The notes under the pieces are model-generated. The model made no database searches and was not told where the DNA came from. It was given only the letters and a program-made list of their open reading frames with translations. Below, piece after piece: positions 16,350 to 25,341 of a stretch of DNA of 55,454 nucleotides (the first letter of the stretch is position 1; each line of letters begins with the position of its first letter). Position numbers and translations under genes: made by a program. This DNA comes from Syntrophorhabdaceae bacterium (lineage in GTDB: Bacteria > Desulfobacterota > Syntrophorhabdia > Syntrophorhabdales > Syntrophorhabdaceae). The DNA lies in assembly GCA_026415675.1 (NCBI GenBank), contig JAOAGQ010000025.1:1-55454 (forward strand), written 5' to 3'.

Positions 16350-17837
16350 ATGTCTTTGACAAACAACACACCTTATGGTAAAAAATATGCCATGTCTATA
16401 AGGGTTTATAACACATATACAGGAAAAAAAGAGGATTTTATCCCTGTTGAGGAAGGTAAATTGAAATTATACGTCTGCGGGGTTACGGTATACGACCACT
16501 GTCATATAGGGCACGGTAGAAGTGCCGTGGTCTTCGACGTGATCTACAGGTATTTCCTGGCAAGGGGATACGACGTTACCTTTGTAAAGAATTTTACAGA
16601 TATAGATGACAAGATCCTGAAAAAGTCCTGGATGGAGGGGATCCCCTGGAGAGAGGTGGCGGATAAGTATATTGAGTCCTACTATGAGGATATGGAGAGG
16701 CTAAATATCTTAAGGCCGACATACGAACCGAAGGCTACAGAACATATAGAAGAGATGATTGAGCTTGTGGATACCCTCTTAAAAAAGGGCTATGCCTATG
16801 CAGTAGATGGAGATGTGTACTTCTCTGTGGATAGTTTCAAGGGTTACGGAGAGCTCTCAAAGAGGAGCCTCGATGAGATGATGGCAGGGGCGAGGATAGA
16901 GGTGGACGAGAGGAAGAAGAACCCCCTTGATTTTGCCCTGTGGAAGTCCTCTAAAGAGAATGAACCTTCCTGGGATGCCCCTTTTGGAAGGGGAAGACCG
17001 GGCTGGCATATAGAATGTTCTGTGATGAGCACAAAATACCTGGGAAACCCCTTTGATATCCATGGCGGTGGCAAGGACCTTATCTTCCCCCATCATGAGA
17101 ATGAGAAGGCCCAGTCAGAGGCTGCAACAGGGAAGAGGTTTGTGAATTACTGGATTCACAACGGTTTTGTGAATATGGATAAGGAGAAGATGTCAAAATC
17201 GCTGGGGAATTATCTTCTCCTGAAGGATTTCATGAAATCTTTTAGCCCCGAGACCCTTCGACTCTTTTTCCTCTCCACACACTACAGAAGCCCTGTAGAT
17301 TATAACGATAGAGCCATAGAGGATACTAACCAGGCCCTCCATAGACTCTACTACACAGTAAAGAGGGTTGCCGAAATTAATAAGGCCTATGGGGTTGAGA
17401 CAAGGGAGTTTCCTGAGACGAAGGACATCGTCGAAGGTTTTTACAGGGCGATGGATGATGATTTCAATACTGCCCTGGCCCTTTCCTACGTATTTGAACT
17501 GACAAAGGTTATAAATAGACTGATAGATGAAAACGATGAGAGTACCCTTCCTTATGTTCTATATACAAAAGACGCCCTTTTATCCGTCTGCAATATATTA
17601 GGGCTTGCAGGCTATGAGATACACGATTTTGAGGCACAGGAGAAATTAAGGCACCTGAGGCGGGTAGGTCTCGACATAAATACCGTCGAGGGGTTGATAG
17701 ACGAGAGGAATACGGCGAGGAAAAGTAGGGACTTTAGAAGGGCTGACGAGATAAGGGAGTATCTTCTGAAATTTGGCATTATACTTCAAGATACCCCTTC
17801 AAAAACCGAATGGCGGGTCAAACATAAAATACATTAA
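16350..17837 (+). CDS. cysS: Cysteinyl-tRNA synthetase
   Basis: This is a full-length class I synthetase charging tRNA-Cys. The zinc/substrate cysteine Cys43, the HIGH motif (52-55), the zinc ligands Cys223 and His248, and KMSKS (280-284) are all present, numbered from the first ATG. The first 14 residues precede the usual MSIRVYNT start, so the true start may be the ATG at 16392. A TTG at 16356 has the best spacing from the AGAGAGG ribosome site (which abuts the 16350 ATG). The C-terminal anticodon-binding region is intact. It leads a cysS-porG-ade run. Confidence 0.96.
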   Translation: MSLTNNTPYGKKYAMSIRVYNTYTGKKEDFIPVEEGKLKLYVCGVTVYDHCHIGHGRSAVVFDVIYRYFLARGYDVTFVKNFTDIDDKILKKSWMEGIPWREVADKYIESYYEDMERLNILRPTYEPKATEHIEEMIELVDTLLKKGYAYAVDGDVYFSVDSFKGYGELSKRSLDEMMAGARIEVDERKKNPLDFALWKSSKENEPSWDAPFGRGRPGWHIECSVMSTKYLGNPFDIHGGGKDLIFPHHENEKAQSEAATGKRFVNYWIHNGFVNMDKEKMSKSLGNYLLLKDFMKSFSPETLRLFFLSTHYRSPVDYNDRAIEDTNQALHRLYYTVKRVAEINKAYGVETREFPETKDIVEGFYRAMDDDFNTALALSYVFELTKVINRLIDENDESTLPYVLYTKDALLSVCNILGLAGYEIHDFEAQEKLRHLRRVGLDINTVEGLIDERNTARKSRDFRRADEIREYLLKFGIILQDTPSKTEWRVKHKIH

Positions 17838-17850
17838 AAGGAGAAGATTG

Positions 17851-18399
17851 ATGATTGAGGTCAGGTTTCATGGAAGAGGTGGCCAGGGAGCAGTAACATC
17901 TGCTGAGCTTGTTGCCCAGGCGGCGATCAAACAGAATCTTTATGCACAGGCTTTCCCGAGCTTTGGTCCAGAGAGGAGGGGTGCCCCTGTTCAGGCATAT
18001 CTCAGGGTATCTCCAACCCCCATAAAACTCAGATCAAAGGTATATCATCCAGATGCTGTTGTGATCCTCGATGCAACCCTTTTAAAGACTATCAATCCTG
18101 CGGAAGGGATAAAGGATGACGCGGTGATTGTTATCAACTCCAATAAAGACGAGGAAGAACTGATTAAGTTGTTCCCAAAATTGAGAATCGCCTATGTGGA
18201 TGCCTCAAAGATCGCAAAGGAGGAACTGGGGGTGTCCATAACGAATACGACGATGATAGGCGCCTTGGTAAAGGCCACAAACATAACGGAGCTTGAAAGC
18301 CTTGAGGGCCCGGTAAGGGAGAGGTTCGGTATCCTTGCCCAGAGAAATATAAATGCCTACACAAGGGCATTCAAAGAGACAAAAGTAATCAATCCCTAA
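17851..18399 (+). CDS. Pyruvate/2-ketoisovalerate ferredoxin oxidoreductase gamma subunit, orphan
   Basis: This 182-residue protein matches the PorG/VorG (POR gamma) family: it starts MIEVRFHGRGGQGAVT, followed by a SFGPERRGAPVQAYLR segment that is highly characteristic. In the usual enzyme gamma joins alpha, beta and delta subunits to oxidise a 2-oxoacid to acyl-CoA with ferredoxin reduction. None of these is adjacent here; cysS is upstream and adenine deaminase downstream. The start was set at 17851, behind AAAAGGAGA, because longer in-frame extensions run into cysS. The subunit may serve an oxidoreductase encoded elsewhere. Confidence 0.85.
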   Translation: MIEVRFHGRGGQGAVTSAELVAQAAIKQNLYAQAFPSFGPERRGAPVQAYLRVSPTPIKLRSKVYHPDAVVILDATLLKTINPAEGIKDDAVIVINSNKDEEELIKLFPKLRIAYVDASKIAKEELGVSITNTTMIGALVKATNITELESLEGPVRERFGILAQRNINAYTRAFKETKVINP

Positions 18400-18437
18400 A
18401 GACGCCCTTTCGACGGAAAAACGGGGTAAAAGAGGGA

Positions 18438-20060
18438 ATGGAAGTCGCTGCCAACATAGTGGATGTGTTGAGGGCTTCCATCTACCCCGGGATAATCCGT
18501 ATAGAAGGCGGTGTCATAAAAGAGGTCTCAAGGGTAACATCTAAATTTAGTACGTATATCATGCCGGGGTTTATAGACTCCCATGTCCACGTGGAGAGTT
18601 CTATGTTGACCCCTTCTCAATTCGCAAGACTTGCCGTAATTCACGGAACCGTTGCGTCCATCTCCGATCCCCATGAGATGGCAAATGTCCTCGGTATGGA
18701 GGGTGTTAAATACATGATAGATAATGGAAAAACGGTTCCCTTCAAGTTTTTGTTCGGTGCCCCGTCCTGCGTCCCTGCCACCGATTTTGAGACATCAGAG
18801 GGGAGGATAGATGTGGATGGGGTTGAGGATCTGTTTAAGAGTGGGGATGTGGGTTATTTGGCTGAAATGATGAACTATCCCGGGGTGATCGATCGAGTGC
18901 CTTCTGTGGTTTCAAAGATAGAGTGCGCGAAGAAATACGGGAAACCCATAGACGGCCATGCCCCCGGTCTGACTGGAGAGGCCTTAAAAAGGTATGTGGA
19001 GTCAGGCATATCAACAGACCATGAGACATTAAGTTACGAAGAGGGCATTGAGAAGATCCATTACGGTATGAAGCTTCTCATAAGAGAAGGTTCCGCCGCA
19101 AAGAATTTCGATGAACTGTTCCCTATAATTGAGCGATACCCTGATATGTGTATGCTCTGTAGCGACGATAAACATCCGGATAGTCTTGTGGAAGGTCATA
19201 TAGATGCCCTTGTCAGGAGGGGAATAGAAAAGGGTATCGGTATTATGACCATGCTTAAATGCGCCTGTGTCAACCCCGTATTACATTACGGATTAAATGT
19301 GGGGTTGTTAAGACCGGGGGATCCTGCCGATTTCATTGAGGTTGAAAATCTGGTAGATTTCCGTGTAAAAAGGACTTTTATAGAGGGCTTTATCGTTGCG
19401 GAAGATAACCTGCCAAAGATAACACCTCCGGTAAGCCATCGGGTGAACAATTTTAAATGCCCTACCTTAAACGAGGATAGTTTCAAAATAAGGGCAAAAA
19501 GAGATAGAGTCCCTGTAATCGAGGCGATAAACAATCAGATCATAACAGGGAGTATCTGGGTAATACCGAAGAGGGAAGGGGATTTCGTGGTATCCGATAA
19601 GGATAGGGATATACTGAAGATAGCCGTTGTAAATAGGTACAGGGAGACAAGACCGGCCCTTGGGTTTGTAAAAAATTTTGGTTTAAAAAGAGGGGCTATC
19701 GCATCCTCCGTTGCCCATGATTCCCATAATATCGTCGCCGTAGGGGTGGATGACAGGGATCTGTGTAGTGCCGTAAACCTTGTGATAAAGAACAGAGGGG
19801 GGCTGGCGATCGCAAATGGTACGATGGAGGCGGTTCTTCCCCTTCCTATAGGGGGTTTAATGAGCGATGGGGACGGTTTTTCCGTGGCAAGAGAGTATGT
19901 CCGTATGGATCGCATTGCAAAAGAACTGGGCTCAACCCTTGATGCCCCCTTTATGACCCTCTCTTTCATGTCCCTTATCGTGATACCGAAGCTGAAAATA
20001 AGTGATATGGGCCTCTTTGACGGGGAGACCTTCAGGTTCATCGATGATTTTAAAGGATAG
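18438..20060 (+). CDS. ade: Adenine deaminase
   Basis: This 540-residue amidohydrolase-superfamily protein follows the Ade pattern. PGFIDSHVHVESSM gives the metal-binding HxH, SDPHEMANVLG follows, then DGHAPGL, DHE, and a CSDDKHPD aspartate. A C-terminal domain with HDSHNIVAVG and NGGLAIANG-like elements is specific to adenine deaminase rather than other cyclic amidohydrolases. It hydrolyses adenine to hypoxanthine and ammonia in purine salvage. It begins 38 nt after the porG-like gene. The AGAGGG ribosome site is only 2 nt from the ATG, so the start has some uncertainty. Confidence 0.93.
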   Translation: MEVAANIVDVLRASIYPGIIRIEGGVIKEVSRVTSKFSTYIMPGFIDSHVHVESSMLTPSQFARLAVIHGTVASISDPHEMANVLGMEGVKYMIDNGKTVPFKFLFGAPSCVPATDFETSEGRIDVDGVEDLFKSGDVGYLAEMMNYPGVIDRVPSVVSKIECAKKYGKPIDGHAPGLTGEALKRYVESGISTDHETLSYEEGIEKIHYGMKLLIREGSAAKNFDELFPIIERYPDMCMLCSDDKHPDSLVEGHIDALVRRGIEKGIGIMTMLKCACVNPVLHYGLNVGLLRPGDPADFIEVENLVDFRVKRTFIEGFIVAEDNLPKITPPVSHRVNNFKCPTLNEDSFKIRAKRDRVPVIEAINNQIITGSIWVIPKREGDFVVSDKDRDILKIAVVNRYRETRPALGFVKNFGLKRGAIASSVAHDSHNIVAVGVDDRDLCSAVNLVIKNRGGLAIANGTMEAVLPLPIGGLMSDGDGFSVAREYVRMDRIAKELGSTLDAPFMTLSFMSLIVIPKLKISDMGLFDGETFRFIDDFKG

Positions 20061-20074
20061 GCCTCCTAGGCCGT

Positions 20075-22201
20075 TTATATTAGGGTCTTTTTCTGTTCCC
20101 CTTTTAATACGATGAGGGCATCTACAGCCACTCCCTTTCCATCAGATATGATAAAGGGGTTTATGTCAATCTCCATGATCTCGGGATAGGAGAGGCCTAT
20201 CTGGCCGATAGTTATAAGTATACGGGCTATTTCGTCCTTATCTGCCCTTGCCATCCCCCTTATTTCTTCCATGATAGCCTTTGACCTGATCCCCTCTATC
20301 ATCCCATAGGCATCGTCCATATCAAGAGGGGCTACCCTGAACGTATGGTCTTTCAGGATCTCCGTAAAGATACCTCCTAAACCGAACATCACAGAAGGGC
20401 CGAACTGCCTATCCCTTATTAAACCTACTATCAGTTCCCTTTTCCCTTTTACCATTTCCTGAACGAGAACGGCCCTTTCCTTGTCCGTCCTCTTTTTTGT
20501 AATCTCATGGAACACAAAAAGGGCATCTCTTTCACATCCAATGTCCAGGTACACAAGACCGTGTTCGCTTTTATGGGGCACACTTTTGCCCCCTGCCTTA
20601 ATTGCAATGGGAAAACCTATACGCTTTATCGCCTCCTTAAGGCCCTTCTCATCGCAGACCTCTTCTTCCCTTGTGATGGGGATCCCATGGATATTCAAAA
20701 ACATTTTTGATTCGTGTTCCGAGAGAAAGGACCTCCCTTCCCCTATGGCCTTTTCGATGATACCCAAAGCGGAGGGTAAAGGCATATCCATATCGATAGG
20801 CATCCCTTTTTTCTGTGCCTTTTTTCTGTAATTCCCATAAGACCAAAGTTTTGATAAGGCCTTCGTTGCCCTTGAGGCATCGGGGTATGGGGATATCCCC
20901 TTTTTGCACAGATAGGAGAGGTGTTTCCCGAAAGACTCTATGTCATCTTCCATTACAGTTACGGCGAGGGGTTTCTTTAGGGGTTTTTCTCCGTAACCTT
21001 CAAAGAGAATCTTATACAACCTTTCGCCGCCTACGATAGATATGAGGAGTAACATATCTATCCGTTCCTCTTCATCCATTACCCTTAGGGCCTTTCCATG
21101 GATTTCAGGGTCTACAAGGGAAGCAAGGCTTAGATCCACGGGGTTTTTTATACTCCCCCCAACGGAGGGTACGATCTCCTTTAGCCTGTTGAGGCTTTGT
21201 TGAGACAGGTCAGGGACATCAAGACCCATTTCAAAGCAGGCATCTGTGGTGGCAACGGCCATTCCTCCTGGCGCACTTATGATCCCTACTCTATTCCCTT
21301 CTGGTAAAGGCTGGAGGTTGAAGGCAATGAGGGTATCTATAGTCTCCTCAAAACTCTTCACCCTTATAACCCCTGTCTGCTCTATCACACCATCCCATAT
21401 CCGATGGGAGCCTGAGACTGCCCCGGTATGGGAGGCCGCAGCCTTTGAACCTCCCTCGGTTGTACCCCCCTTCCATAGGATGATCGGTTTTTTTCTGGAT
21501 ATGTGCCTCAATACCTCTACAAATCTTCTTCCGTCTTTAACCCCTTCGACATATACGATTATGATCTCCGTTTTGGGGTCTTCCCCCATATACTCGAGGA
21601 AGTCCGTTATCGTCAGATCGCATTCGTTCCCGCAACTCACCGCCTTGCTAAAATTGATACCGTAACGGGTTGCTGTATAGGTCAGATAATCGGCAAAAAA
21701 ACCGCTCTGGGATACAACACCTACATTACCTGGCTCCATCCCGGGTTTTAACGTATATGGCAGTCTCGATTCAGGACAGTATATACCTATACAGTTGGGG
21801 CCTATGACCCTTGTCCCGCCCCTTTTTGCTATGGTGGCGATCTCTTCCTGGAGCTTTCTGCCATCCTCATCGGCTTCTCCAAAACCGGATGTGGTGATCA
21901 CAATAGCCCTCACCTTTTTTTCCGTACATTCCTTTACAGTTTTTAGTACCGCCTCTTTTGGTGTCACAATGATGGCGAGATCCACATCATAAGGTATATC
22001 GAGTATCGAAGGATAGGCCCTTATACCTGAAATCTCATTCTCCGCTGGGTTTACAGGGTATAATTTGGGGAAACCCACCTCAAGGAACCTATCCATCATG
22101 ACTTTACCTATTTTACCTATTTTTCCTGAGGCGCCGATTAGGGCCACCCCCTTTGGATTAAATATAGGATCGAGCTCCTTAAAAATCTCACCATCGGGCA
22201 T
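20075..22201 (-). CDS. ADP-forming acyl-CoA (acetyl-CoA) synthetase, fused alpha-beta
   Basis: This 708-residue protein starts with a CoA-binding Rossmann domain (IFNPKGVALIGASG) followed by a succinyl-CoA-synthetase-like ligase region carrying the SHTGAVSG histidine that is phosphorylated in this family. From about residue 490 an ATP-grasp domain follows, with GGIFTEILKD and IDINPF elements. It converts acyl-CoA plus ADP and phosphate to the acid plus ATP (or the reverse), an energy-conserving step in fermenters and syntrophs. No GNAT domain is attached, so it is not a Pat-type protein acetyltransferase. It is monocistronic, with an AAAGGGGG ribosome site, and convergent with ade. Confidence 0.9.
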   Translation of the reverse strand: MPDGEIFKELDPIFNPKGVALIGASGKIGKIGKVMMDRFLEVGFPKLYPVNPAENEISGIRAYPSILDIPYDVDLAIIVTPKEAVLKTVKECTEKKVRAIVITTSGFGEADEDGRKLQEEIATIAKRGGTRVIGPNCIGIYCPESRLPYTLKPGMEPGNVGVVSQSGFFADYLTYTATRYGINFSKAVSCGNECDLTITDFLEYMGEDPKTEIIIVYVEGVKDGRRFVEVLRHISRKKPIILWKGGTTEGGSKAAASHTGAVSGSHRIWDGVIEQTGVIRVKSFEETIDTLIAFNLQPLPEGNRVGIISAPGGMAVATTDACFEMGLDVPDLSQQSLNRLKEIVPSVGGSIKNPVDLSLASLVDPEIHGKALRVMDEEERIDMLLLISIVGGERLYKILFEGYGEKPLKKPLAVTVMEDDIESFGKHLSYLCKKGISPYPDASRATKALSKLWSYGNYRKKAQKKGMPIDMDMPLPSALGIIEKAIGEGRSFLSEHESKMFLNIHGIPITREEEVCDEKGLKEAIKRIGFPIAIKAGGKSVPHKSEHGLVYLDIGCERDALFVFHEITKKRTDKERAVLVQEMVKGKRELIVGLIRDRQFGPSVMFGLGGIFTEILKDHTFRVAPLDMDDAYGMIEGIRSKAIMEEIRGMARADKDEIARILITIGQIGLSYPEIMEIDINPFIISDGKGVAVDALIVLKGEQKKTLI

Positions 22202-22456
22202 AACTGATTACCCCCTTTTGATTTTGTGAACAGAACATTTTCCTCTCCTTAAGACTTTATCGGTCATATCTTAACAGAGAGGGGTCCCTTTTTAAAGGGG
22301 ATTGAGGGAAGGGTTGACCTATTTTTTAAGCAAAACCGTAAAAAATCCGATAATAAGATAGAGAAATTCTTTATGATTTTTTTATCAAAATATACCATAA
22401 TGGAAGAGAGTGTGGTATGTTACACTATATTTTTCTATTATACGTAGAGGTGGGCA

Positions 22457-23017
22457 GTGAAGGATAGGTCATCTTTTTACAGGAGAAACTTTTATCTTTT
22501 TCTTTTTTTAAGCATTTTAACGTGTAATACCCTTATGGCAGGTCAACTAAACGGAAATGATACGGATTTGACAAGGCGTACCATGCAAGGACTGAAAGGT
22601 ATAGGTGTTATAGTGGAGGAGTTTCAGGCGAATTTTCAAAAGTATGGCCAGAAGGCAGGGTTAACGAGGGAACAGGTACAGTCGAATATAGAGGGTAAAC
22701 TCAAATCAGCCGGTATCACTGTGCTTACATGGGATGAATGGCTTAAAACGGTGGGAAGACCGGCCCTTTATGTAAGGATAAACACCCATGAGCATGAGAG
22801 GTACTCCTATGCCTATGATATAAGAATCGAATTACGGCAGATAGTCTCCCTGGAGGCAAATCCTTCGATAAAGACACTGGCAAACACCTGGTCTCTGGGT
22901 ATGACTGGGACGGCCCATATAGGAAATTTAAATGTGATCAAGGGTAACCTCGATGCCCTGATCGACAGATTTATCAGTTCCTTCAAGAAGGCAAACGAGA
23001 ATGGTAAGAAGAGATGA
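22457..23017 (+). CDS. Exported protein of unknown function
   Basis: This 186-residue protein has an N-terminal signal peptide (about residues 8-29, ending near MAG) and a mature part of mixed helix and strand, with GITVLTWDEW, YVRINTHEHERYSYAYDIR and a helical end. The alternating strands and final amphipathic helix suggest a small periplasmic domain; I recognise no named family. The likely start is GTG behind GAGGTG. It stands first in a row with a penicillin-binding protein and an M48 protease, suggesting an envelope role, but function is unknown. Confidence 0.75.
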   Translation: MKDRSSFYRRNFYLFLFLSILTCNTLMAGQLNGNDTDLTRRTMQGLKGIGVIVEEFQANFQKYGQKAGLTREQVQSNIEGKLKSAGITVLTWDEWLKTVGRPALYVRINTHEHERYSYAYDIRIELRQIVSLEANPSIKTLANTWSLGMTGTAHIGNLNVIKGNLDALIDRFISSFKKANENGKKR

Positions 23018-23050
23018 CGTTTTTAAAAAAATATTGTTAATTTTTTTTAC

Positions 23051-23989
23051 ATGTTATATAAAAGAGTGATGATTTTTATTATAATCGCCCTCCTTACCGT
23101 GTTTCCTCTATCCCTTGAGGCAAACACGGATATCGATGCAGCCTCATACCTCCTGATAGAAGCGGATTCCCTGCAGGTAATTTCAGGGAGAAATTACCAC
23201 ACCCCCATGGCTCCGGCGAGCACAACGAAGGTGATGACGGCGATAATAGCTATGGAGAGGCTCGATGGGAATGAGATGGTCATACCGGATAGCCATGTCC
23301 TTGCAATCCCGGCCTCAAAACTAAGCTTAAAACCTGGAAAGAGGTATAAGGCTATTGATCTGATAAAGGGTCTTCTAATAAAATCTGCAAACGATGCGGC
23401 CTATGCCCTTGCGGTTCATATCGGTGAAAACGAGCAGAATTTCGCAAAGATGATGAACGATAAGGCAAAGGTTTTAGGGGCTTTTAACACACAATTCAAA
23501 AATGCCTCCGGTTTATATGTGGAGGACCAGTACACCACATGTTATGACCTTGCCTTAATATTCAGATACGCCCTGACTAACGATAAGTTCAGACAAATCG
23601 CCGCAACGAAGTATTTTAATTTCAGTGAGGGAATGGATTTTGTTACATATAAAAACCATAACAGACTCCTCTTCTGTTTTGAGCCAACCATTGCCGGCAA
23701 AACAGGTTTTACCCGTAAATCGAGGCACTGCTATGTAGGGGCCTTTGAAAAGGATGGAAGGGTGTATATCCTTTCTATTCTTGGGAGTAACGATTTATGG
23801 GGTGATGCGGTGCAGATCCTAGGTATACTTTTCAATAAGCTCCCCACCGCAGGGGAGATCAAACTTGCAAGGGCAAATTCCGTAATGTTTGCAGCTTACA
23901 GAGAGAAGAAGGAAAAGCCTGTGCTTAAGAAAAAAACCAAGAAATCGAAACAGAAAAAGATGAGAATAGCCTTAAAAAGGCAAAGATGA
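23051..23989 (+). CDS. D-alanyl-D-alanine carboxypeptidase, DacF/PBP5-like
   Basis: This 312-residue serine peptidase (family S11) has a signal peptide and all three active-site motifs: STTK (Ser57-Lys60), SAN (112-114) and KTG (about 217-219). It would trim the terminal D-alanine of peptidoglycan side chains in the periplasm. Unlike E. coli PBP5 it lacks a recognisable C-terminal beta domain and amphipathic anchor. Instead it ends in a strongly basic tail of about 30 residues (KKKTKKSKQKKM...). No Shine-Dalgarno is seen before 23051; a start at the ATG of residue 7 (23069) has a weak one. It overlaps the M48 gene by 4 nt. Confidence 0.92.
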   Translation: MLYKRVMIFIIIALLTVFPLSLEANTDIDAASYLLIEADSLQVISGRNYHTPMAPASTTKVMTAIIAMERLDGNEMVIPDSHVLAIPASKLSLKPGKRYKAIDLIKGLLIKSANDAAYALAVHIGENEQNFAKMMNDKAKVLGAFNTQFKNASGLYVEDQYTTCYDLALIFRYALTNDKFRQIAATKYFNFSEGMDFVTYKNHNRLLFCFEPTIAGKTGFTRKSRHCYVGAFEKDGRVYILSILGSNDLWGDAVQILGILFNKLPTAGEIKLARANSVMFAAYREKKEKPVLKKKTKKSKQKKMRIALKRQR

Positions 23990-25323
23990 AACGGGTAACA
24001 GCGGTACTCTTATCCCTTATTTTATTCTTGCCCCTATCTCTTTCTTGCCTTACCATAGAGGAGGAGACAAGGGCAGGGAGGGAAATATTTTTTGAGATAG
24101 GCCGCTCTGCAAACATCAACAACGACCCCTATCTCACCATCTATACGAGGAACTTAAAAGAGAGGATCGAAGCCTCTTCTTCCCTTCCCTTTCCAATCAC
24201 CCTAACCATCATAGAATCAAATAGTGTAGATGCCTTTGCCACGGTAGGCGGTTATGTATTTATCACAACGGGCCTCATAGGATTCTGTGAAAAAGAGGAG
24301 GAGCTAGCCGGGGTTATCGCCCATGAGTTCGCCCACATCGCAAAAAGACATGTGGCAAAGAGGCTTGAGAAGGATAAAATCATAAATGCAGGGATGCTCG
24401 CCGCAGTCCTTCTGGGTATGCTTCTCCCTGATCCGGCTATGAAATCCGCTGTTATTACAACAGGTACCGCCTCAAGTGTTACTATGGCTTTGAAATATTC
24501 GAGGGATGATGAGGAGGAAGCGGACAGATTTGGCTCAAATATGGCGATCAAGGCAGGTTATAGCCCCCTCGGCACCGTAGATTTTTTAAAAAGGCTAAGG
24601 GCAGGGGGGGGCGATAAGATGCTCCCCCAGTATCTCTTGACCCACCCATACCACGAAGAGAGGATACTCAGGCTCGAGTCTTTATGGCCTGATTATAAAA
24701 GGGAAGAAAGGAAAGGTTTTTTCCCTTTTCTCGCTGCCAGGGCAAGGATTTTATACGGCCCTGGCAACAAAAGCCAGGAGGAGATTTGGAAAAACAGGTA
24801 CGAGAGGGACAGGAAGGATCCTGTCGGTGCCTACGGTCTATCCCTTTTATACTCTTTAAAAGGGGATAGCGAGAGGGCGGTAGAGGTCGCAAAATCGATA
24901 GATTCTCCTTATCGGGACCTCCTCCTCGGGGAGATACTCGTCAATGTCAGGCGTTTTGCCGATGCTGTAGAGGTGTTAAAAAACGTGAATTCTCCTATCG
25001 GCCGTTATTATCTTGCGAGGGCATATGAAGGGTTAAACGACAGGGAGAAGGCGATAGGTGCCCTAAAGGATATAATCGCCTATGGAGATTCTTACCCGGA
25101 TATATTTTACAGATATGGAATGCTCGAGGGTAGGGCAGGAAATGAGGCGGCAGGATACGCATACCTCGGTAAATATTACCTTGTAATCGGAAGAATCGCC
25201 CAGGCGAAAATTAATATTGAAAAAGCGATTGCCAAGTATGGGGTAAACTCGAAAGAGGCCCAGGAATTACTAAAACTCATCGAACCCCTCGATAAAAAAG
25301 GAGAGGGAAAATCCGGTAAATAA
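23986..25323 (+). CDS. M48 family zinc metalloprotease with TPR-like C-terminus (BepA-like)
   Basis: This 445-residue exported protein has an N-terminal signal region with a cysteine at residue 21. The lipobox is poor, so lipoprotein status is uncertain. The zinc motif HEFAH (113-117) and a downstream EEADRFG acidic ligand (about 176-182) mark an M48 peptidase. The C-terminal half has helical TPR-like repeats, as in the envelope quality-control protease BepA/YfgC. It starts in the ATGA overlap with the upstream carboxypeptidase gene, so the two are probably translationally coupled in an envelope-maintenance operon. Confidence 0.9.
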   Translation: MKRVTAVLLSLILFLPLSLSCLTIEEETRAGREIFFEIGRSANINNDPYLTIYTRNLKERIEASSSLPFPITLTIIESNSVDAFATVGGYVFITTGLIGFCEKEEELAGVIAHEFAHIAKRHVAKRLEKDKIINAGMLAAVLLGMLLPDPAMKSAVITTGTASSVTMALKYSRDDEEEADRFGSNMAIKAGYSPLGTVDFLKRLRAGGGDKMLPQYLLTHPYHEERILRLESLWPDYKREERKGFFPFLAARARILYGPGNKSQEEIWKNRYERDRKDPVGAYGLSLLYSLKGDSERAVEVAKSIDSPYRDLLLGEILVNVRRFADAVEVLKNVNSPIGRYYLARAYEGLNDREKAIGALKDIIAYGDSYPDIFYRYGMLEGRAGNEAAGYAYLGKYYLVIGRIAQAKINIEKAIAKYGVNSKEAQELLKLIEPLDKKGEGKSGK

Positions 25324-25341
25324 AGGATCCAGGACAGGTCT

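Noticed and set aside
20060-20072. Small GC-rich hairpin between ade and the convergent acyl-CoA synthetase gene
   Set aside because: The stem is only 5 bp with a 3-nt loop and a weak T run, not enough to call a terminator.
22289-22302. CCCTTT/AAAGGG inverted repeat in the gap before the exported-protein gene
   Set aside because: The stem is short, the loop is nearly absent and no T tract follows in either direction, so I do not call a terminator or regulatory site.
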